Part shown: positions 15,549 to 23,275 of the stretch, piece by piece
Numbering within the stretch: position 1 is the first letter of the stretch
How the letters are laid out: each line of letters opens with the position of its first letter
Assembly (NCBI GenBank): GCA_963169765.1
Contig: CAUJEN010000052.1
Span: forward strand, 24,112 to 88,111
From: QWHO01 sp021404945
Lineage (GTDB): Bacteria; Vulcanimicrobiota; Xenobia; Xenobiales; QWHO01
Reading direction: 5' to 3'
Length of the DNA: 64,000 bases
Notes under the pieces: model-generated
The model's database searches: none
Seen by the model: only the letters and a program-made list of their open reading frames with translations
What the model was told of the DNA's origin: nothing
Position numbers and translations under genes: made by a program

Positions 15549-15912
15549 GGTGGCCTCCGATCTTCTCACGTTTCTGCGCAATCTGGCCGACCATCTGGCC
15601 CTGGGAACCCCCCTGCCGATGGAGGAGATCCGCAACTCTCTCAACCTGGTGAAGAACACTCTCGAGCAGCTCTATGCTCAATATGAAGCCCCCGCGCCGG
15701 CCGGGGCCGAGGTCATCCGCGAGTTCATGCTGGAAGCCCTGCAGCTCTTCTACGACGCGGTAGAGGGCATCGAGGCTTATGTCGAGACCGGGGAGCGCGA
15801 TCGACTGGCCGAGTCGGTCCTCAAGGCCGAAGAGGCCAACGATATCCTCAGCTCGATCGAGTATGTCATCGAGCAGAACAAGCAGTGGCTGAGCCAGTTC
15901 TCGGCTGGTTAA
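15541..15912 (+). CDS. Hypothetical helical protein, 123 aa
   Basis: An all-helical, acidic protein without recognised domain: VASDLLTFLRNLADHL near the N-terminus, IRNSLNLVKNTLEQLYAQY near 35, and IEYVIEQNKQWLSQF near the end. The pattern of amphipathic helices suggests a small bundle or a coiled-coil adaptor. ATG 15541 overlaps the preceding gene. The TAA stop at 15910-15912 is part of repeat copy B, so the repeat borders or forms the end of the gene. Function unknown. Confidence 0.65.
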   Translation: MTEVASDLLTFLRNLADHLALGTPLPMEEIRNSLNLVKNTLEQLYAQYEAPAPAGAEVIREFMLEALQLFYDAVEGIEAYVETGERDRLAESVLKAEEANDILSSIEYVIEQNKQWLSQFSAG

Positions 15913-16017
15913 TGTGCGCCTGCTCTGGTCTTGCACATTCACAGAATCTGATGAACGCGCCAGAACCAGGTTCCGGTGCATTCCAGAGTGCAAGACCAGT
16001 GGCCTTGCACTTTAGCC
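15910..16017 (-). repeat. Copy B of the ~100-bp palindromic dispersed repeat
   Basis: Reverse-strand order matches copy A: GTGCAAGGCC, GTCTTGCACTCT, then a GGAACCTGGTTC centre flanked by GCACC/GGCGCG, then TCATCAGATTCTGTGAATGTG. It fills the gap between two genes, starting at the upstream stop codon. Confidence 0.8.
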
Positions 16018-16028
16018 GGCTCCCCTGA

Positions 16029-16979
16029 ATGGCCCGCGACTATCTGAGCCAGGACGAGTTGCTCGAGCAGGCCCGTGAGCTGGGTCTCGACCTGACGGAA
16101 CGTACCCTCAAATTCTATACTGCCAGGGGCCTGGTGCCCCGACCGGAGAAGAAGCCATACCCGGCGGCCGATGGACGGGTGGCCTACTTCCATCGCGATG
16201 CCTTACGTCGCTTACGCCGCATCGAGCAGCTGAAAGCCCAGGGGTTCAAGCTGGAGCAGATCCGAAAACTGCTCGAGCAAAAGGGAGGAGAGACCCTGCG
16301 CTCGCTCGGCCCGGCCGAAGAGGACTGGCGCCGACAGGTCGCCTTTCGCTACCTTCACCAACAGGCGGGAGAGGAGAGCCGCCGGGCCCGGGTCGAGTTT
16401 CTGGCCAGCGTGCTCGGCACCGATCAAGAGGAGACACTCCAGCGGGCGGCTCGCCGCTATCTGACCCGATTATTGACTCCGCTCATCGGGGAAACCGAAG
16501 CGACTCGTTACGTCGAGGAGTATTTCCTCGGGCTCCCCCCTCGCGAGCTCAATCGCCGGATGGAGCTTTTTCGGCACTGGAGAGACGAGGAGAAGAAAAA
16601 GGACCGCCAGACCTCTCCTCTAGAGCTGCTCAGGCGCATGACCTCCGACTTTCTGCTGGGGTTGGTGCAGGCCCCTGCCTTCGGGGGCGAGCTTGCCAGG
16701 GTGCGCGAGAGGCTCTCGATTCGGCGCCAGGCTGTGGCCGCCCTGACCGGTGCCCCCTGGCACGAGCCCGTGCTGTTGAGCATGGCGCTGGATTCCCTCG
16801 AGCAGGCCGATCGGGGCCTGGAAGCCCTGGAGCAAGCGAGCCTGGAGAAAGATTCAAAGAATGTGGGGGCGGGATTGGAAATTTTCCAAAGAGCCACCGA
16901 TCAGCTGAGCCTCATCCTGACACTGGCTCGCGACCACGCGACCCTGCTGGAGAGGGGCCAGGGGCTATACCTGCCATGA
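16029..16979 (+). CDS. MerR-like transcriptional regulator with long C-terminal region
   Basis: This 316-residue protein has an N-terminal MerR-type winged helix: ELGLDLTERTLKFYTARGLV near residues 17-36, a proline-rich wing (PRPEKKPYP), then VAYFHRDALRRLRRIEQLKAQGFKLE, where helix 2 of MerR proteins lies. Residues ~85-316 are helical and unlike the short effector domains of classical MerR proteins. No cysteine metal-binding pattern is visible at the C-terminus, so metal sensing is unlikely. It starts a few bases after repeat copy B, so it may be transcribed from a promoter in or before that repeat. Confidence 0.75.
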   Translation: MARDYLSQDELLEQARELGLDLTERTLKFYTARGLVPRPEKKPYPAADGRVAYFHRDALRRLRRIEQLKAQGFKLEQIRKLLEQKGGETLRSLGPAEEDWRRQVAFRYLHQQAGEESRRARVEFLASVLGTDQEETLQRAARRYLTRLLTPLIGETEATRYVEEYFLGLPPRELNRRMELFRHWRDEEKKKDRQTSPLELLRRMTSDFLLGLVQAPAFGGELARVRERLSIRRQAVAALTGAPWHEPVLLSMALDSLEQADRGLEALEQASLEKDSKNVGAGLEIFQRATDQLSLILTLARDHATLLERGQGLYLP

Positions 16980-16985
16980 ACGGTG

Positions 16986-16994
16986 TGCTATAGT
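16986..16994 (+). promoter_or_regulatory. Extended -10 promoter element
   Basis: TGCTATAGT matches the extended -10 consensus TGnTATAAT closely. The ATG of the downstream gene is at 17003, so a start site 6-8 bases after the -10 would leave almost no leader: a leaderless or near-leaderless mRNA. A nearly identical TGCTATACT is present at 58203. Confidence 0.5.
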
Positions 16995-17002
16995 AGTGGC
17001 AG

Positions 17003-17287
17003 ATGTTCTCAGTGGAAATCCTCATTCATTTTCACTGCCCGCATTGTAGCTATCAGCTCAAGCGCCGTTTCCTCGACTATCTCTCCTCGCGCACCACGCG
17101 CTGCCCGAGTTGCCAGGTCAAACTGGTTCACCTGGCTCGCGGCGAGACTCCCTCGCGTCACAACGTGGACATGGAAGAGATCCGCCGAGCCATCGAGCGC
17201 CTTGAAGGCGACTGGGGATGCCTGATCAACGAGTATCTCACGCACCAGTCGCGCGAGTGGGGCAAGGACGAGCCGGGTCTGGCCTGA
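17003..17287 (+). CDS. Small zinc-ribbon protein, 94 aa
   Basis: Residues 11-45 carry two cysteine pairs (HCPHCSYQL and TRCPSCQVKL) in the spacing of a zinc ribbon. The rest is a helix (MEEIRRAIERLEG) and a charged tail. I do not recognise a specific family. A strong extended -10 element lies just upstream, so the gene probably has its own promoter. It converges with the FHA gene on the minus strand with a 9-base gap and no clear terminator. Confidence 0.65.
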   Translation: MFSVEILIHFHCPHCSYQLKRRFLDYLSSRTTRCPSCQVKLVHLARGETPSRHNVDMEEIRRAIERLEGDWGCLINEYLTHQSREWGKDEPGLA

Positions 17288-17296
17288 TCCGGCTCG

Positions 17297-17965
17297 TTAT
17301 TCAGGGGGCCTGGTCGGGCGATGGTTCCAGACCTCGGTATCATCCTCGTCTGCGCTTGAGCTCAGACCAGGCGTCAGGCTGCCCCCCAGGTCGCCCACCA
17401 GGTGAGAGACGCTTTCGGGCTGGCCGGTCAGAGTCACGGCCCGCCTGGGGGCCTCGAAGATGAACACGATATCCCCGATAGCCACTTTGTCTCCATCGCT
17501 CAACACATACTCTTGCACGCGCTGGCCGTTGACGAAAGTGCCATTGCGGCTACCCAGGTCACGCAGCAGGTAGCCCTCGGCCAGGCGCACCACCTCGGCA
17601 TGACGGCGCGATACCGACTCGTTGTTGAGCATCAAGTCGCACTTGACGTCGCGGCCGATGACGATCTGGTCCTTGTTCATGGGAAAGGAGGGCTTCAGAC
17701 CCTCGCCGTGCGGCTTGAGCCAGGCCCACGGCTGCCTGGGGATTTCCGGGCGGATTAATTGCTCTTCCAGGGTCACGGGAAAGATCGATTGACCAACATG
17801 ATAAGAGATGGCCACGAACACCGTCATGAAGATCAGCACGATGAAGATGCCGCCCACGGGAGGCAATTCCACGCGAGACTCGAGAAACTGAACCGTCCAC
17901 AGACCGCAGGCTCCCCCCAGGAGAAAGGAGGCCATATTGAACAACCAGCGGCGCAAGATGGTCAC
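17297..17965 (-). CDS. Membrane-anchored FHA-domain protein
   Basis: This 222-residue protein has two N-terminal membrane segments (about 10-28 and 37-57), then a cytoplasmic FHA domain at ~100-170: IVIGRDVKCDLML, SVSRRHAEVVRL and DLGSRNGTFVNG contain the Arg, Ser-x-x-His and Asn-Gly residues that bind phosphothreonine. The C-terminus is acidic and disordered. GTG 17965 overlaps the TGA of the preceding kinase gene by four bases (GTGA), so the pair is translationally coupled; FHA proteins encoded beside Ser/Thr kinases are commonly their readers. Confidence 0.92.
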   Translation of the reverse strand: MTILRRWLFNMASFLLGGACGLWTVQFLESRVELPPVGGIFIVLIFMTVFVAISYHVGQSIFPVTLEEQLIRPEIPRQPWAWLKPHGEGLKPSFPMNKDQIVIGRDVKCDLMLNNESVSRRHAEVVRLAEGYLLRDLGSRNGTFVNGQRVQEYVLSDGDKVAIGDIVFIFEAPRRAVTLTGQPESVSHLVGDLGGSLTPGLSSSADEDDTEVWNHRPTRPPE

Positions 17966-20106
17966 GGGGCGGCAACCTCCTCACTGCCCTGAGCTACCCA
18001 CCGGCCCGCATCAGCTCGAACCATCGTCCAGGGCAACACAAACAGCTTCCCCGAGCGATTCCAACCCAGGGTCGCTCCCCGCAGGGCGTTCAACTTGTAA
18101 TGAGAGGCGATGACCCAGAACAAAGCATCAAGGTTACGAGCCCGAGCCAGGTCGGGGATGTCCCGGGCCAGACTGGCTGCCAACCACTCCCCCTGGCAGG
18201 GCGAGAAGCGAATCAACCCCCGCGCCCCGGGATAGTTGGCGGCGGGCGGAAGAGCGGCCTCGTCGCTGGCCAGGACGACCAGCGACTCGTGGGGAGCCTT
18301 CAGCGAGGGCAGATCTTGTGGACGGGCCAGCACCAGGCCACTGGCACCGCTGAACTCGGGAATACTCAGTCCCAGCGACTTGAGCTCGCCAGCCAGCTCA
18401 GAGTTAGCCGAGAACACGGGACCAGTGGCCACCATGCGAGCGAGCTGCTCCACCGGCCAGGCAATGTCAGGGGGCATCTGGCGGGGATCTTCCTGCTCGG
18501 AGGCCTGGGCCAGGAAGAGCGGAAGCTCGCTTGCCAGCTGACCGGCATCCACCTTGCCAGCCGGAAAAATAAGCAGAACCTCGGGCGGGAGCCCGGGGGT
18601 GCGAGCGTTCACTTTGCGCGATTGGCCCCCGGCCTCCATTGAGGTCAGGCGGCGCTGCAGCTCACCCGGCCGATAGCTGGAGAGCATCAATACCACGGGT
18701 CGCCCGCCCACGCCGCCAACCCGATTGAGCTCCTCCTGGCCCTGGGCCAGAGCAGCCAGGACCTCATCGGTCCGCTCAACGGGATAGAGCACGCCGATTC
18801 GGGCGGGCTTCTTGGGGGGCGGCATGGAAAGTCCCAGCGCATTGGAGTGATAAATTCTTGTCAACGGGTCCCTTGCGTCTGACCGAGCAGCCAGGCGCAA
18901 TTGCTCAGTGACCTCCACCAGGGAGTGGCCTTCCTGGTAGAGCTGGATCCCGGCATCGCGGGGATTTCTGGGCGCCTGGCGAGGCATGAGGCTCTGCAGC
19001 CAGGCCGCCAGCGACTGGCGCCCCTCCTCCAGAAGAGCTGGATTGAAGCGAGCCACGGCTGCCAGGCTGCCCAGCAAAACGAGCAAGAAGAGCCACTTGA
19101 AGAGTCCAGCGGCGGAGCGACGCACAACCGGCGGCGTGGGAGCCTGGGCGGCGGCAGGTGGGGAACTGGCCGCGACCGGAGCGGCAGCGGCCGCCACCGG
19201 GGCAACCGTCGCGGCTGCCACCGCGCGAGCGGCATCCACCGCCGAAACGGGCGAGGTCGCCTCGCCCGGGCGCACCACCCGGGTAGCGCCCGCCAGGGCC
19301 CGGGCCAGAGCCTGCAGGTCCCGCTTCATGTCGATCATGGACTGGTAGCGCTGATCGGGGTCAAGCTGGGTGGAGCGCTCGATGATGCGCACCAGGTCTT
19401 CCGAAACGGATGGATTGAGATCGCGCACGGCGGGCAGGATGAAGGGGGTCTGCGTGGTGGTGGGGTCGCGGCCGGTGATGGCGTGATGCAACGTCACCCC
19501 GAGGGCGTAGACGTCGGAGCGCGGGTCGGTCTGGCCACTGTACTGCTCGGGAGGAGCGTAGCCGGGCGAGCCGATGCGCATGGTATCGCCCTTCTTGCTG
19601 GGATTGAAGTGGCGGGCGATGCCGAAGTCGATCAGCTTGACCAGGTTGCCGGTCATCATGATGTTGGACGGCTTGACATCCCGGAAGATGATTGGATGGG
19701 GCTTGCGGCAGTGCAGGTAGTAGAGCACAGTGGCCATCTGCTCGCCCAACTCGGCCACCTGGCGCTCCGGCAGGGGGCCTTTGATGCGGTTGAGCATGCG
19801 GCCAAGGTCTTCCCCGTCCACGAACTCCATCACCAGATAGGAACACCCCTTGAAAACAAAAAAATCATTAACCTTAGGGAGGTTTCGATGATCCAGACTG
19901 GCCAGCAGGTGGGCCTCGCGCTCGAACAGCTCGACCGCCATCCGCTGCTCGTTGGGGTCGGAGTAGCGGGCAACCATCTCCTTGACCACCCAGCGACGAC
20001 CGCGAAGGTTCAGATCATCGCACAGATAGATGTTGCTCATGCCTCCCTGGCCGAGCAAACGCACTACCTGATAGCGCGACCCGATCATCGTCCCGGGCGC
20101 AAGCAT
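17962..20106 (-). CDS. Ser/Thr protein kinase with extracytoplasmic solute-binding-like domain
   Basis: At 714 residues this is a Hanks-type kinase with sensor domain. Kinase features: G loop LGQGGMSNIY at 18-27, VAIK-type lysine K42, catalytic D143 in FRDVKPSN, DFG at 160-162 and YAPPEQYSGQTDPRSDVYALG. An Ala/Pro-rich linker (~280-330) leads to one membrane helix (FKWLFLLVLLGSLAAVA, ~340). The outer part from ~440 (IGVLYPVERTDEVLAALAQG, VLLIFPAGK) resembles type I periplasmic binding proteins of branched-chain amino-acid transporters. It probably senses a ligand or wall component and phosphorylates cytoplasmic targets. It follows the second kinase by 21 bases and is coupled to the FHA gene. 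Confidence 0.9.
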   Translation of the reverse strand: MLAPGTMIGSRYQVVRLLGQGGMSNIYLCDDLNLRGRRWVVKEMVARYSDPNEQRMAVELFEREAHLLASLDHRNLPKVNDFFVFKGCSYLVMEFVDGEDLGRMLNRIKGPLPERQVAELGEQMATVLYYLHCRKPHPIIFRDVKPSNIMMTGNLVKLIDFGIARHFNPSKKGDTMRIGSPGYAPPEQYSGQTDPRSDVYALGVTLHHAITGRDPTTTQTPFILPAVRDLNPSVSEDLVRIIERSTQLDPDQRYQSMIDMKRDLQALARALAGATRVVRPGEATSPVSAVDAARAVAAATVAPVAAAAAPVAASSPPAAAQAPTPPVVRRSAAGLFKWLFLLVLLGSLAAVARFNPALLEEGRQSLAAWLQSLMPRQAPRNPRDAGIQLYQEGHSLVEVTEQLRLAARSDARDPLTRIYHSNALGLSMPPPKKPARIGVLYPVERTDEVLAALAQGQEELNRVGGVGGRPVVLMLSSYRPGELQRRLTSMEAGGQSRKVNARTPGLPPEVLLIFPAGKVDAGQLASELPLFLAQASEQEDPRQMPPDIAWPVEQLARMVATGPVFSANSELAGELKSLGLSIPEFSGASGLVLARPQDLPSLKAPHESLVVLASDEAALPPAANYPGARGLIRFSPCQGEWLAASLARDIPDLARARNLDALFWVIASHYKLNALRGATLGWNRSGKLFVLPWTMVRADAGRWVAQGSEEVAAP

Positions 20107-20127
20107 CCGGTCAAGCCTCCTTCTGGT

Positions 20128-21129
20128 TCAGAGCATACTGGACTGCAGCATATAGCGATAAATGGCCACCAGACCGCCCCCCATCAAGACGGTCAGCAAG
20201 GCACCCAACAACCACGCCTTCAGTCGCGGAGATATTCTCTTTGTTCTCCGGACGCCCCCCCCTGCCCCTACGAGCGGAGGGGATTTCTCCGAACGAGGGG
20301 CCGGACGCTGGGGTTTCCCTTTCTGAGTCAGGGCGCTTTCCAGGGCTTTCTTGAGGTCGGACAGGCTGGCTGGTCGGTCACGAGGCTCATTGCGCGTACA
20401 CTTTTCGATCAAGGTGCGGACCGACTCGCAGACGCGGGGGTTAAGGTGGCTGACCGGGACCAGGTTGAAGGGCGAAGAGCCCGGGTTGACCCCGGTCACC
20501 AGGTGATAGGTTAATGCGCCCAGGTTGTAGACCAGGGTGCGGGCATCATAGTTTCCTTCTCCGGTGAACTGCTCGGGAGCTGCGTAGTCGGGGGGGCCGG
20601 TGCGGGCTTCTCGCTGAAACAACCGCGAGAAACCCAGATCCACCAGCAGGACCCTCCCCTCGGGGGTCAAGATGAGGTTGGGCAGGCTCATGTCCCGCAG
20701 GACGATGGGGGCGAGTTTCTTCTTGAAGAGGAAAACCATCAGCTCGCAAAGCTGGAGGGAGATGCGCAGAGCTTCGTCCTCGCCAAATGGGGCCTGGCGC
20801 TGATTGAGGATGCTCAGCAGGTCGTTCCCGGGCACGAACTCGCGGATGACGAACAGAGAGGAATCCTGGGCGAAAAAATCCACCAACTTGGGCAGGCAGG
20901 CGTGCTCAAGCTGGGACAAAAGCATGGCTTCCGCCTGGAACTGAGTGAGCAAGCGACTGCGTTCGCCTGCATCCACGCCCAGCGGTTGCATTTGCTTGAT
21001 CACCCATAGCTTGCCGCGCAGGTGCTGATCTTCGGCGACATAGACGTTGCGCAGCCGCGACTGATCCAGCACCCTGGCTATCTTGTATCGGGCCCGCAGG
21101 CTGGTCCCTACGGGCAGCACGTAAGGCAA
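20128..21129 (-). CDS. Ser/Thr kinase-like membrane protein with degenerate glycine loop
   Basis: This 333-residue protein has the kinase fold up to about residue 265 and one C-terminal membrane helix (~305-327). The lysine (WVIKQM, K45), catalytic D146 and N151 (LRDMSLPNLIL) and a DLG in place of DFG (164-166) are present, but the nucleotide loop is VLDQSRLRNVYVAE with no glycine. It may be a weak kinase or pseudokinase that regulates the neighbouring kinase. TTG 21129 follows GGAAGGAG at a 10-base spacing. It is first in the three-gene minus-strand operon. Confidence 0.85.
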   Translation of the reverse strand: MPYVLPVGTSLRARYKIARVLDQSRLRNVYVAEDQHLRGKLWVIKQMQPLGVDAGERSRLLTQFQAEAMLLSQLEHACLPKLVDFFAQDSSLFVIREFVPGNDLLSILNQRQAPFGEDEALRISLQLCELMVFLFKKKLAPIVLRDMSLPNLILTPEGRVLLVDLGFSRLFQREARTGPPDYAAPEQFTGEGNYDARTLVYNLGALTYHLVTGVNPGSSPFNLVPVSHLNPRVCESVRTLIEKCTRNEPRDRPASLSDLKKALESALTQKGKPQRPAPRSEKSPPLVGAGGGVRRTKRISPRLKAWLLGALLTVLMGGGLVAIYRYMLQSSML

Positions 21130-21528
21130 ACCGGCCAGGCTCCTTCCCGAATGCCAAAAAAGACCGCCGTGGCGTCAGGACGCCCCTTTGGCCCTCAACC
21201 CCATCCGCGCCGCCCCTGTCCAAGCGCGATCACAACCGGCATGTCACACGCGACCGCGATTTCCAGTCTGCCGTCGGAAACCACGCTTCCGATCAGCCCA
21301 GCGCTTCGCCGACCCTTCTGGCTACGCTCGCAGATTTCTAGAACCTGGCTTAGAACCCTCTCCTGACGACCCCGGAGGGCTCCTCTCGGGGGAGGATTTT
21401 CAAGCCCGGCAACAGAATCGCCCGCACGCCCTGGCCGGGAACTTCTTGGATCCGGCCAACGTCATCAAGAGGTCGGCGGACCGTGATGGTCTGCAACCAG
21501 ATGCTTTGCCAGCAGGAGAGCTTGAGCC
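21130..21528. other. Divergent intergenic region, 399 bases
   Basis: This lies between the kinase operon (-) and the ABC operon (+). Open frames inside (for example 21188-21532) have a low-complexity Pro/Arg composition and no recognisable domain, so I treat the stretch as non-coding. It should hold promoters for both operons, but I could not identify convincing -35/-10 pairs. Confidence 0.5.
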
Positions 21529-22518
21529 ATGATCACCGCAACAGGACTGTGCAAACGATTTGGAGAGAAACTGGCGGTCGACAACCTCAACTTCGGCATC
21601 GAGAAGGGTGAGATTGTCGGCTTCCTGGGTCCCAACGCCGCCGGGAAGACCACCACCATGCGCATGCTGACGTGCTACTTCCCTCCCAGCGAGGGGTCGG
21701 CCAACGTGGCCGGCTTCGACGTCTACACTCAGAGTCTGCAAGTGCGTAAGAACGTGGGCTATCTGCCCGAGCACGTGCCCCTCTATCTCGACATGAGCGT
21801 GCGCGAGTACCTCGAGTTCGCGGCCGCGGCCAAGGGGGTTCCCCACGCGGACCGTAAGAGGGCTGTCGCCACCGCGGTCGAGCGCTGCAGCCTGGAATCG
21901 GTCGTGGATCAGCTGATCGGCACCATCTCGCGCGGCTATCGCCAGCGCGTCGGACTCGGCCAGGCCATCATCTCCGAGCCCCCGGTGCTCATCCTGGACG
22001 AGCCCACCGTGGGCCTCGACCCGGCCCAGATCCGCGAGATCCGCGAGCTGATCAAGGAGCTGGGCAAGAAGTCGACGGTCATTTTATCCACCCACATCCT
22101 GCCCGAAGTGTCCGTGACCTGCAGCCGGGTCATCATCATCGCCAACGGTCGCATCCAGGCCCAGGACACGCCCCAGAACCTGGCCGCCCGCCAGCTTGCG
22201 CTGGTGCCCATCACGCTGGGAGTAGCCGGCGCTCCGACGGGTGAGGTTCTGGAGTTCCTGCGGGGCCTTCAGGGCGTCAAAAAGGTCGATTCCGAAGGGG
22301 GGGTGTTCCGGGTGGAGGCTGACAACGATCGCCAGGTGCGCCCCCAGTTGGCCCGAGCCGTCATCGAGAAAGGGTGGGAGTTGCTCGAGCTGCATGCCCG
22401 CCAGGCCACCCTGGAAGACGTTTTCCTGGAGATCGTTTCCAGGAGTGAAGCCGAAGAAGCAGCCTCCAAACCCGAAAAGGCTGCCGAGCCGGTAGCGGTC
22501 GGAGGTGAAAACGCATGA
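21529..22518 (+). CDS. ABC transporter ATP-binding protein (GldA/CcmA-like)
   Basis: This 329-residue ATPase has Walker A GPNAAGKTTT near residue 37 (Ala where Gly is usual), the signature region ISRGYRQRVGLGQA (normally LSGGQ-like), Walker B VLILDEPTVGLDP and the switch histidine in LSTHILPEV. The C-terminal ~100 residues match the extension of ABC-2 exporters (LEDVFLEIVSR). Together with the next three genes it forms a GldA-GldF-GldG-like system; the Gld complex is named for gliding motility in Bacteroidota, but relatives are widespread. It overlaps the permease gene by four bases (ATGA). Substrate unknown. Confidence 0.93.
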   Translation: MITATGLCKRFGEKLAVDNLNFGIEKGEIVGFLGPNAAGKTTTMRMLTCYFPPSEGSANVAGFDVYTQSLQVRKNVGYLPEHVPLYLDMSVREYLEFAAAAKGVPHADRKRAVATAVERCSLESVVDQLIGTISRGYRQRVGLGQAIISEPPVLILDEPTVGLDPAQIREIRELIKELGKKSTVILSTHILPEVSVTCSRVIIIANGRIQAQDTPQNLAARQLALVPITLGVAGAPTGEVLEFLRGLQGVKKVDSEGGVFRVEADNDRQVRPQLARAVIEKGWELLELHARQATLEDVFLEIVSRSEAEEAASKPEKAAEPVAVGGENA

Positions 22519-23273
22519 TTGCCCTGATGAGCAAAGAGCTGCGCACGTACTACAACTCGTCCATGGCCTGGATCCTCACCGCCTGCTACCTGCTGGTGAT
22601 CGGCCTGGTCTTCGTCATCTTGCTGCTTCAATTCGGATCGGCCAGCACCCGGGCCAGCGCCAACCCCATGGGAATGGGCGAAGTCAAGGTGATGGAGCAA
22701 CTGGTCTACCCGGTGATGTGGTGGATGGCATTCTTACTCATCTTCCTGGTTCCCCTGTTGACCATGCGGCTGTTCTCGGAAGAGAAGCGATCGGGCACGC
22801 TCGAGTTGCTGTTCACCTACCCGCTGACCGAGTTCCAAATCGTGGGGGCCAAGTTCTTCTCCGCCCTGCTGGTCGTCACCATGATGGTGCTCTGCTCGGG
22901 CAGCACGATCTTGCTCCTGTCGCGACTGGTCAAGATCGAATGGCCCACCATCGGGGTCGCTTATCTCGGACTGGTGCTGCTAGCCGCCAGCTTCGTAGCT
23001 TACGGCGTCTGGGCTTCCAGCCTCAGCAGCAATCAGCTGGTGGCGGCCGTCGTCACCTTCGGTGGCCTGTTCGGTATGTGGCTGGTGGGCGTATTCCAAG
23101 AGGCCGTGGCGGTCGTCAAGGAGTACGTCGGCGACCCCTCCAACCTGACCCACTTTGAGACTATGGCCCGGGGCGAGCTCAACTCGCACGACGTAGTCTA
23201 CTATGTGGCCTGGACCGTCCTCTTCTTCTTCCTGACGATGCGCATCCTCGAAAGTCGGAAATGGAGCACCTGA
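22515..23273 (+). CDS. ABC-2 type transporter permease (GldF-like)
   Basis: A 252-residue integral membrane protein with six membrane segments predicted by eye: ILTACYLLVIGLVFVILLL, VMWWMAFLLIFLVPLLTMR, FFSALLVVTMMVLCSG, IGVAYLGLVLLAASFVAYG, VAAVVTFGGLFGMWLVG and VVYYVAWTVLFFFLTM. The RLFSEEKRSGTLELLFTYP motif is characteristic of ABC-2 permeases of the Gld/NosY kind. It pairs with the ATPase encoded immediately upstream and the auxiliary protein downstream. The export substrate cannot be read from sequence. Confidence 0.92.
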   Translation: MIALMSKELRTYYNSSMAWILTACYLLVIGLVFVILLLQFGSASTRASANPMGMGEVKVMEQLVYPVMWWMAFLLIFLVPLLTMRLFSEEKRSGTLELLFTYPLTEFQIVGAKFFSALLVVTMMVLCSGSTILLLSRLVKIEWPTIGVAYLGLVLLAASFVAYGVWASSLSSNQLVAAVVTFGGLFGMWLVGVFQEAVAVVKEYVGDPSNLTHFETMARGELNSHDVVYYVAWTVLFFFLTMRILESRKWST

Positions 23274-23275
23274 GC

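Noticed and set aside
21188..21532. ORF in the divergent region before the ABC operon
   Set aside because: Pro/Arg-rich with no domain, overlaps the ABC ATPase start in another frame, and has no ribosome-binding site; most likely GC-driven noise.
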